Shown: positions 9,885-20,700 of the stretch, one piece after another
Layout of the letters: each line of letters starts with the position of its first letter
Position numbering within the stretch: the stretch's first letter is position 1
Source of the DNA: Acanthaster planci
Lineage: Eukaryota > Echinodermata > Asteroidea > Valvatida > Acanthasteridae
Direction: 5' to 3'
DNA length: 36,071 nt
NCBI RefSeq assembly: GCF_001949145.1
Contig: NW_019091385.1
Coordinates: forward strand, 73,961-110,031
The notes under the pieces: generated by a model
What the model saw: only the letters and a program-made list of their open reading frames with translations
What the model was told of the DNA's origin: nothing
Databases searched by the model: none
Position numbers and translations under genes: made by a program

Positions 9885-11767
9885 TCACGCGTTGGAGCGA
9901 GCGTTCTGCTCAGCGTCGAAGGTTCGGTTTAGCTCTTTAAGTTCCTCGTCGCTCATCAGGACCGTGGCCGTGATGGAACGACGGCCGATCCGGGGCTGCT
10001 TCATCTGCATCAGCTCGGTAGTCGGGGACGGGGGACGGTTGAGGTCCATATCCTACCGATTTGGATTCAAGAAAAAAAATCAGCTACTATCAAACTGGGA
10101 ATACTCAACGGTGAACTATGGAATGTTAGTTCAATCTCAACTATAGCACGGCTTGTGAGTGTACCAAAACAAATGAACCGGAACGGAGCCAGTTTGGTAT
10201 TTCAAAAAAAGGGTAAGGTCATTCGAGAGCAAAGCACGCGGGCGAGTCGGCGCATTGCCGCGATGATAATAGTTGCTATCTCAAATGACCTCGGGCGCGC
10301 TTAATTTTGAGCATGCGCTGTTTGGAATATCAAACTGGCTTGTTGTAAGTCATTCTGAAAGGTTCGAGCGAATGTGTGAATTATAACAACTATATGATGT
10401 GATGTTTCCTGCACCATTGGGATTGAACCACGCGATGCCACAGCATCGCATGGAAACGCCTTTGTAAGCTAAGAAAAGAAAGTCACCCGTGCATATTGTG
10501 GACTGAATCGTGCAATCATGCGAAGAGGAAACTTGGCATCGCAAGCAACTTCGTTTGAAATCCCCCATGCATAACATTTCCATGTGCAAAATATACAGAA
10601 CCTGGGTTGAATATTTTTGAACTCTTGAAAAACATTATGTGCGTGTGCAGCTCGAGAAATAAGACGAAGAATCTTGCGAGTTGCAGATTAGTTTGACAGA
10701 TACTAACAGTACTAACAACCCCGAAACGATTTGCCATGGTTTTTCTTCTTCTATAAATAAACTCTTTCATTTAAATTCCCAGTTCCAAAGCTGGATGAGC
10801 AAGTGTGTCGTTGACACTTTCAGAGTGTAAAAATTTTGTTAAGAGAAATAAGAATGGAACTTGACAAGGTTAGTGATATGTGAATGTGGATAAAAAAAGA
10901 GTGATTAACGAGCGTCTCGGAAAGCTCTATCTTCATTCTCCTTCGTTCCGGCTACGCCAATAGCTGTAATGAAACAAACAACATCTGCACTCGCTTTGGT
11001 GCTTCAGGAATCGATCAATCTACGTGACGTGACTCTATTCTATCAATTAGTGTGAGAATCGATAATCAACCATAAACGTTTCAACTACCCTTCGAGGTTT
11101 CAGGAGAATCAACTTAGAGAATGGCCTCCGGATAATGAGATCCAAATCCTGAGGTAAGGAATAAAAGTATCACTCGAGAGAAGTAAATTGCAAACCATTC
11201 AGTCATATAAAACATTCGAAGCCGTCTCAAAATTTGGCAGCTTTTAACGACATGTGAATATTGAAGAAAAGAAATTTTGCAAGCAGTATCGATGAATCGT
11301 TGACTGAAAGAGTGAATGGAAACACCATAAATCTGTGCCATCCATTATTTTGTCAGAATTACTGAACTGAATTGAAATCATTGAATAATTTAATAGAAGC
11401 CTTATGGAACCTATGTAACATCTGAAAGCATAATTGTTCTGTGAAAGGCACGAGTGCACATGTTACACCGTCATTGTTATTTCAACTGTTTCACAAAACA
11501 TGGCCGCTGGTAGAAATGGCTAGTGTTTCAGTTTTTCTGAGTGGCTAAACTCACCGTCTTATTTCTCACGTCTTCCATGGACTTGGTATGCACGGAGTTC
11601 CTGCCTCCCACCACTCCGTTGTCGTTCATCTTGATGGCGGGCGTCAACTTGCTGTCGGCCCCCGTGATGTAGACCTGAGCCCGCCGCATGGCCGATCGTA
11701 CCTTGTTCTTGACCTCCTCTGTCCGGAGGGTGACGCCGAAGATGTCCTCGTGGTAGCGATTCTGGTC
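9885..11767 (-). CDS. NOS: NOS exons 23-24: end of reductase domain and extended C-terminal tail
   Basis: Exon 23 (11555-11767) starts [18 protein letters not shown], including Phe1558, the equivalent of the FAD-shielding Phe1395 of rat nNOS. It then runs into a tail unlike the vertebrate ones. Exon 24 (9885-10052) adds 55 residues, starting [20 protein letters not shown], with the basic site [10 protein letters not shown] (1640-1649) and an acidic MSDEELKEL helix-like part, ending RSNA and TGA. From residue 1566 the tail is about 109 residues, against about 33 in nNOS. Where nNOS has its Akt-type serine (RSES context) this protein reads VRSAM, with Met1575. The TGA overlaps a donor-like GTGAGT, so an alternative spliced end is possible. 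Exon 23 is sure; exon 24 rests on an open frame, matching phase and GC-rich codon use. Confidence 0.8.
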
Positions 11768-14700
11768 CTGCGAAGGAAGATCGAAATTGGAGAATTTTGA
11801 ATTGTTCTAAAAAAATATAATTCAGCCCGCAGAAGGCCAAGAGCGGTCACTCGAGTTATAAACGGCTTCAGAAACAGAATTTGAATAAATCATATTCATC
11901 ATAGTTGAAACAATGTCCCTACCTTATCGTTTAATTAATGGAGCAACTCAAAAGAAATATTGTTGGGCAAAGGGTGGGTCCAGAATCCAATTTTTGGGGG
12001 GGGGGTGGGGTGGTGGCCAAACTTTGGTTAGGGGTGGGGCAAAAAAGAGGATTCCTTCATGAAAATAGTATTGCCTCTCTGAGGAGTAAGGCAAATTTGG
12101 GGGCTTTCTACAGGTTTCTGGGAAGAAGAAAATAAAACAGTCCCCCTGCCTTTCTCACATTTTTAAAACGCCTCCTTTTATTTTGGAGGGGTGTCCCCAG
12201 TGTGTTTGCCAAATTTATGTGCTGCACAAAAATAGCACGGGAACCAGTAACAGATACATGTAATATAATACATGTACATGTATATGACGTTTGGCTAGTG
12301 ACCAGCTTTTGCTAAGCGAATATAAGCCAAGCGAAAATGGAATGGAACGAGAATCGGTACACATAATGCAATACACGTATATGACTTTTTAGCTGGTAAC
12401 CAGCTTTTACTGAGCGAATATTAGCCACGTTTTATTGTCAGAGAGATTAATATGAAATACACAGCAACTTTACTCCTGTACCTACCCTCATACTAATGAC
12501 GTAATTCTTGGCTTCTTCAGCAGTCATGTTACCGTGCTCGGAAGCAATCTGCTCTAAGGTATTGCAGACATCAGCTGCCATGGACACGTCTCCACAGACG
12601 TAAAAATGTCCCTTGTTCTCACTGATTAGTTTGAAAACCTCTTTGCCTCGCTCCTTGAGGATGTGCTGGACGTAGGTCTGAGAAAAGAGATGACAAGATA
12701 TCAAATAAGGCAAGTAGGAAACTCTACAAATGCAGAGTTCACATGAAAAGCCGACTGATTGGACAATTAAGTTAACGATAAATTAGTTGAGACAATTTTT
12801 AGTAAAAATGTCAAACTGACAATTCCCAAATTCAACGATACGTTTTAATGACTTTTTGAGAAATAAATAATCTACCTTCGGTTTTCCCTTTTCTCTTGAA
12901 AGAGCTGTCAAGACCTCTTTCAGCGCACCTTCCTTGACGACTTCGCTGGTCTCAGACCTGTAGAGATCGTCCAGCGTGGACTGTCTGCAACCGAACACCA
13001 AGGTCATAGCGCCAAAGTTGTCCCTCCCAACATCCTTTGCCATGCGCATGTCTATTTGGCGTTGTTGCCAGAAGCTGCGGAAGGGGGCTATGCCTGTTCC
13101 AGGGCCAACCATGATGAGCGGGTCGGAACGCTCTTCGGGCAGGTGGAAATTGGGCGCCCTGGCACAAGCACAAAAATGATGTGTCGTTATAGTCACTATA
13201 CAAAACGTACCAGAAGTTCTGAAAATTTTCATTAATTTATTAATACAAAACGTACCAGAAGTTCTGAAAATCTTCATTAATTTATTAATTTTATTCAAGG
13301 TTTTCCGCGGGAAGTTATCGACAGCGGCCAGAGGAATTATTTCAGTTCGGGAACAGATCTCACGTTCTGATAAAAGCTGGAATCTCCCTCCCAATCTTGA
13401 TGGTGTTCAACCATGAGGAACAGACACCATGATGCAACGGGCCATCTCCACCTATATGTCCAAACCAATCAATTAACACATATAACAACAGCAGGTGCAC
13501 AGAGAAAAATGATCTCTACATTCCAGAAAAATCTGTTTTAGGATTTACCATTTTTTCTCGTAAATTCTGTTCAGTTAAAAATCAATTCAATATAAATTCT
13601 TAATGTCAATCTCAGTTATCGGTCAAGTGATTGGAAAATGGAAATACTTTATAAGTATTTGTTGATTAATACGGCGTTTCACAAAAGTGCGCCTTCATGA
13701 GTTTGAAACGCGTCGGCCAATCACAATGCACCAAATCTGTCGACCCAATGCGTGTTTGGAAAAGGTCGAAAGATTTCGCGCGTTGTGATTGGCCGACGAG
13801 TTGCAAACTCATGGAGGCGCACTCTTGCGAATCTACCGTATTGCAAAGTGAAATGGTATGTCTGTGGAGATGTGGAGCTGCAAAGGACAGGGTTATTATG
13901 TTCGGTTAATTCGGATGGATCCTAAACAAAACAGATAACTATCGATACTGTAATATTCGTATATTTTGATGAACCTCAAAGCATGACTCCTCGGTTACCT
14001 CGTGTTCGATAATTGACCACGGCCACCGTGGCGTGGATCTCGCCAGGGTACATGCGGGTGCTGGAACTGATGGAGTAAAAGCGGGGCTTAAGCAGCGGCA
14101 GCTCGGTCAGGAGGAAGGAGGCAGGCGGCCTGGCGGACGGAAACTCCTCCAGCACCTCGGCCAGGTTGGGGCTCAGGTCGAACTTCCACTCTTCGTAACT
14201 GCGCGTGTCCTGTTGGGACAGAAGATCACCAGGGTGTTTTGTGAGCCATTTTGTGCACGGTATTGATCATTGGTGTCGCCAGGATTTTTCTCCGTTTTTT
14301 GGGGGAGGGGTAGATTTCCAGAGGGCCAAAACCATCATCAACTAAAAAAGACAGATCTATTTTTATAGATGAAATTGGAATTCGGAAAAAGGACCTCGAC
14401 GTGGCAGTTTCTCTATTGTCAATTTTCAATTTGCAGTCCAATTCATATTTGTATGTGTAAAAATTTGTCAGCATTTCACATTTGGATAACTTTCATTACT
14501 TTGCTGAGCAACTCCAGGGTGGTCTTTTCTTTCTGTGCGGTTGCCATGGCAGCCAGCTGACGCAGAAAGTTGGGAGAGGGCGCTATGGTGATGTCCAGGT
14601 ACTGCTCCAGGGCACCTCGTAGCGAGCAGAGCGGAATCCGATCGGTGGGAATCCAGGCCTTCATTATGCCTGTTGGAAATCAACCATTATATCAATGAAT

Positions 14701-17700
14701 CGATAATTAATTGATGAATGTCGATTCACTCACTCCTGTTCACACTTCATTAAAACAAGTTTGAGTAGACAATTTCTTAACTTACAAACAAACTCAACAC
14801 TTCATTTGCACTCGAATCAAACGTGAATAATATTTAGTGCTATTTACTGATTCTGGTTATTCAAGACATGACTTCTAATCTTTAGGAATAGAGTTAAGGA
14901 ATGTTGGTGGGATACGGTAAAAGATTGGACAATGATGTTCGACACTTACCTAGAGGCGTTTGTTTGACATGCATAAACTCCACTTTGATGACATCATCCG
15001 GTGACCGCTCCCCAAGGTCGACTCGTTTGATGATACGGTCGACCAGGTCTTTCTCGTTGCTGGGACAAATGGCCACGTGATCGCCCGGGTCATACAGCAG
15101 CTCAGATGCGCCCTGGGTGTCCATGTGCACGAGGATGGTAGACCGACTGATGGGGGGGGGAATACAAAATGAGAAAAAAATGTAGCAGTCATGAAAAATC
15201 GAAGAGGAAATTGTGTATTGTCTCAAAGAAATATGACATCACAACAAAGAAGAAGCAGATTTGACTTTTCGTACTTGCATCAATTTCAGTAACTTGGTGT
15301 GTTTTCTTTTCGAATTTGGCTTTAGGTTGTTCTTGACGTTGAAAATCAGTTGGAAAAGATCCCCAAAGTTTGTCGATGTATGTTAACTAAATTGTATACT
15401 CCTATATTACTTTCGAAAGGACATTGTTTCATTATATCAAGTTCATTTATTCTGCTCAATGCCAATTATTTCAAGGTGGAATTCATTTCTTCTCTTTTTC
15501 TCCAGCATTAAAGTATACCTGGAAAAGCCTATGGTACTGCATTAGCAGCGTGTAATCTCACATTGAATCAAGTTTTAGTAAAGTGTCTTTACCAGACGGT
15601 GTTAATTTCACACTGACAGTGTTTTTTTCCAGTCTTTACACTACCTTGATTCAGGCGCCTGTAGGTTCTTCCTAGCCAGCAGGATGCAAGGCAACACCTT
15701 CTTGCCGTGGAGTTTGGACAGCCCCTCGCACCTCTCTACCGCCGGATGGGTGTCCTCCAGGCCGATGCGGAACTTGTCGGCCGTCCACGACTGGTCGTTT
15801 TCCATCAGCGAGGCGTTGGCCTCGTTCATGTTGATGCCCTCGCCCACGCAGAAGGTATCACACGCTTGCTGAGAAAAAGGTTGAACAGAAGGGAAAGACC
15901 GACTTGAGAATACCAAGCCTTCTTGTGGGAAAGGTAAACCTTGAATTTCAAACGAGCACTGGTACTCTACACACACTGACAAAAACGTGCAAGGTTGAAT
16001 GAACGCCAAAGTATTTAGATTAAAAATCTATTTCAGTAAACTTCTTCACATGTACATAACACACAGTGGTGAATTGACATCAAAAGTCTTGAAATATGTA
16101 CTAATCATTCCTCTTAACTTGGCACCAGCCGTTACATCAGGTCTGAAGAAGCACGTCAGCCTCAACGAGCTGGAAAGGCGTGTATCTTTTTGTTGTGTTT
16201 AGATAACTCTCTTTTAGTACGCAGTGCAACCAATATAATAATTAAAAATGACACCTGTGGTGAGATGTGTAATCCAATTCAGATTTGTCAACATTGATTT
16301 CATCTCGGTGCGGGGAGTCATTATCTAAGATACCATCTTTAATTCCATCCGCTTCATAGCCGCATCAGCCTCGAGCGGCTTGTGAGGATAACTAGTTTTT
16401 ACCTTGAAAACCTCCTGAGCCCATTTTCGGTAAGATTCCTCCTGGCCGCTCAGCTCGTCTCCTTCACCCATGTCTAAGATTCTCTCGCCTCCAAGATTTC
16501 CCAATAGGGTGTCCACGGCGCGGGCGTAAGCACAGAAATTGGGGTAAGCTGTCGAGCCCAGACCAAAGACGGCGAACCTGGGAAGAAATTGAGAGGAATT
16601 ACCATTGATTTTTATTTATTTTTTTGCAGATTGCTTGCTGACTTGAAATTTACAAATCAAAAACGTTAGAGTGTCAGACGTGTCGAACCTAGCAAAATTT
16701 CCTCAAGTTTTTTCTAGTGTCAAGTAAAATAAGAACTGTAAATTTTCTTTGTGCGAAGCCAAGGGCGACGCCGTTTTCATTTTTTTCAACAAGAGTAAGT
16801 CTGAATGCAAAAGATGGGTGAAAGTTTGTACTCACTCTCTACTGAGTGATGAGTAAGAGTACAATCATTTCTCAGTAGCTTGCTCATTTTGATCGTTAGA
16901 AAACAACGCTTTTCAAAGATCCTAATTTTTTTCCTTATCTTCGAGACGTAGCGAGTGCACAGTTTTTAAACACGTCTTTTTGTTTCCGCCAAAAATATTC
17001 CAATGAATCCCCCGAATTCAAGCCTTCCAAAGACAACCAAACGAGTGAGGCGTATCTCCATACCTTACGTTGGCCAGAACGCCCGAACTCTCGCTTAAGT
17101 TGGACAGTCCAGCAGCTTTCTGGCTTGGCGTTGAGGGCGCTGCAAAGTATTTATCGAAGCGGAGGGCACGGCTACCAGGGGAAAAGGTGTAATTTTTCGT
17201 TTAATTTTGGAGGAAAACACGACGTACAATAGAAAAACAGGAAAGGAAATGTCTGAACCGCGATTTTTAAAAAGAATTATCAAACTTCTACGGTCAAGGA
17301 ATTACAAATATAAATGCATTTACCTCTCTGGTTGGTCGTCGCTTGAATCGCGGGCAAGATCCATTAGATAACGCCCAAATTCCTACAAGAAAACAAGCAT
17401 GAGGATTTTGTTCTTGGAATAACCAAAACTTTACAGAAAGAGATTCAGATTATTCTAAAGGTATAAAAGGTTTCACGACTATTACTAAACCGCTTCAGGG
17501 TCTCAGTGACGTCAATTAATCAATGTTTTCTCTCGTAGTTTGATTCCTTGATCGATCCATCGACTCCAGCGGGCCTCCCTGACCTACCTCCCCGTTCTCT
17601 GGTGGGTCGCCGTTACCGAACGTGCTGGTGACAATCAGCAGTAGCGTCTCGTGCTCAAGATGGACCACGTCGTACTCCTCCATACACATCACCTTTAAAG

Positions 17701-20700
17701 TGACCAGAACATCAACAGTGCATAAAGGCTGATTACTACCGATGAATTCAAATTGGACGTACGCTGGTTATCTTTCAGTCAATGAAGACGGATGATCCGA
17801 GCTCCATCTCAAGAAAAAAACTGGCTAGATTGTGAGAAATAGGTCACAACCTGTTTCCAGATAAGACTCAAAGACACGACCTCCAGCATGCAAGTGAAGT
17901 GGTGTCATCTTCATCGACAAGATTTTAAAAAAAAATGACGGGAACATTTATGTAGTGACAATGATAGAATTTGCAGTTTCATCATGAAATTGCGTATTTG
18001 AAAGACATCTACAAAAGGTCAGAAATTCACATTCAACTTACCTTAGCATCGAACGCGTGCTTGAAGATCTCGCACAATGACTTGGCGTATTTCTCTGATC
18101 GTCCGGTCTCCGTGGCGTACAGGATGGTGGCTTTGAAGCGCTTGGCCAGCGCTTTGCCCATTAGTTTGGCTGAGAACTTCACGGCCCTGATGGCCAAGAA
18201 AAAGAGATTTGAAATTACTTCAATTATTGGTTATGCATTATCTTTTATCGGTTTATTATCGGTTTATGTATTGACACGACTTGAAAGTCAAATGGAATAC
18301 AGGATACCGGACGACTGGATACCGGCCTTGATTGGCTGGTTTAGCCCTGTTGAGTACTTGAAAGACACGGCTTACTTGGCAACCTCCTTGAAGGTTCGTC
18401 TGCGTCTTCGAGTCTTCTGAGCGTCAGCTGCTTCGTCCTTGGCTTTCCATACGTGAGTTGCCCATGGTGCATCCTTGCATGAATGAAGGAAAACGGTAAT
18501 CAAACAACAGATCACTGCCACAAATATGCCCGAGTGTTTGAGATAGTTGTCAGAGCCCTACAATTATGAAACGTTTAATAGCACGTTCTTTGTTTAAAGG
18601 TTTGCATGTTCCCTTTGTCTTTTAAACTGGTTGACAGAGTTTAGAAAAGCCATTCAGCAAACAACGAATGTAATAAATAAAATGAGACTGAATGGTGTTA
18701 GCGGCTACACTGTTAGGTAATCCTGAATTTCGGTTTTCATTTTCTGTATTTGAAAGTAATCTTCAAAATGTTTGTTTTCAAAAGATTTCCATAAAAAGAC
18801 GTAGATCATCAGAAAAGGCGGTCCTTTAAATTTCACGGTCGTAATTCAGATTCCAAACGAAATTTGCAACTGAAATGCTGCTAAACCGTAATAAGACTAA
18901 CCAAATCAAGGGCAATTTATTTCTGGTTGATGAATGAGAAATTGCACGGTGCATCCTCATCAGGGTAAGTCTTTCTCTGTTGCTTTGTGACATGTACGAG
19001 TGAATCCTTTGTGCTTTAATTAGCATTGTCAGAGAATTTACATTACAAAAACTGCTCTTAGTGAGGGCGCACGACAGTCCGAAATATACGCAAATTTCTT
19101 TTCTTGATATAATTCTATTCCTCTGGGTAGAATCTTACCTGATACTCGTAGGATGGCTTGAGTTGGTAGTTCAGCATCTCCTGGTGGAACACAGGGGTGA
19201 TACTGCCCGAGATGGGCGGGACGACCCACACCCAGTCGGCGGGGCAGCCCCCGCGCAGGCGCTGTTCGTTCTCCATGTGCTTCAGGAACGACTCTGCGGC
19301 CGAGTGGTGGTCGGTGATGGTCACATTGTTTTTCTGCAAGTCGGCAGGGGGGAAATGGCGATGACTTCAACAATTGAGGAAAGCCCTGTTTATTCGCTTG
19401 GGGAATGCGATAAGACAATGATACAACGACACGTCATCCACGAAGAGGGGTTTAATGTAAGATGTGAAAAGAGAGTCAACAGAAGTACCAACAATTACGT
19501 GAAATTTATGACAGAGCTATTTGGTTTGTGGAGATCTTGAAGGAGTAGAAGCCAAGAGGGTTAATTTAAGGACAGTTTTGTAATTATACTGATTTCAAGG
19601 CCATAATATAATGGGGCGTGTGATCTATCGGTAGACGTTTGTAACCCCGACGATACGAATGTTCGAGTCGAACAGCTAGTCAAATGCTGTGCCCTTAAGC
19701 AAGCCACTTTACTCTAACTTCAATTGCCTCTCCCCACCTGGATGTATAAATGAGTGCCCCCTTGCCAAAGACCGCTGGTGAGCTGAAATCGACGCCGAAT
19801 CTTGCCTGACAACTCGTTGGTGGGATGGAATGCGCGAGATATGAGCATAATTGTTTGATACAAAGTATTTTACCTGGTAGCTGTGAATGACAGCTACGTT
19901 GGCTTCCACTAAGGCCTGATCCTTCCAAAGCGAGGCGTTGCTATTGGTATCCAGCCCCATTTTCTTACCAATAGTCTGATGGAAGTAAAAGAAAAAAGAC
20001 AAAAAAAAGAAAAAACAGGAAAATGTTAAATTAATTTGAGCGAAAAGGGGAAGTATACGACTACGAATGAAAAAACCAGAACACCTGTTTTGATTAAAAT
20101 TTGACGTAACCACCTCAATTATGACAATACAGGTGAAACAAAATTTCATTAACTTGGTCCCATTACCTCTTAACAAAGTTAAAAGGGTACAAAAAGTCAA
20201 TAATCCGGTTAAAAGGCTGATGGTTATCACTAACCCGGTGAGGGTGCCCCAAATTGTAATTAACTTTGTTATAAAGGTCAAAACTGTTATTAACTTAGTT
20301 CCAATGGTCAATGTGTCACTAAAATGACTACTGTGCACAAAACTGTCATTAAATAACAGGGTTACTGGTGAATACAAAAGGTCACGATAGTGACGTCACA
20401 TTATTGAGTTTATCACTTCCTGCTTTCAACGATATAAGTTGTTGAGAATCAGACTGATTCTTTGAAGATGGAATTTATTTTTACCTCCAGGAGATTGAGT
20501 CTGTTGGGATCACAGATGTCTCTTGCTCCAATCTCGGTCACCATGTACCAGCCGTTGAAGGGGCAGGCCGTGAATTCTAAACCCCCCAGGTCCAGCATCA
20601 ATGCCGAGACAGCGGGGAGAGCATACCACTTCAGCCCCAAATCAGCAAACCAGTCATACCTACGGAAAGAAAAGTAAAACGCTTGTTCACTTAAATCTTG

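Noticed and set aside
12783-13394. 203-codon minus-strand ORF as a single exon
   Set aside because: It runs through two NOS introns. The repeated peptide in it comes from the intronic 45-bp duplication; only 12876-13158 is exon, and the rest lies in other frames or introns.
17971-18420. 149-codon plus-strand ORF
   Set aside because: It lies antisense to NOS exons 10-11 and crosses their intron; no protein similarity is visible.
20121-20377. Both-strand ORFs over the minisatellite
   Set aside because: Open frames on both strands reflect the repeat unit, not coding.
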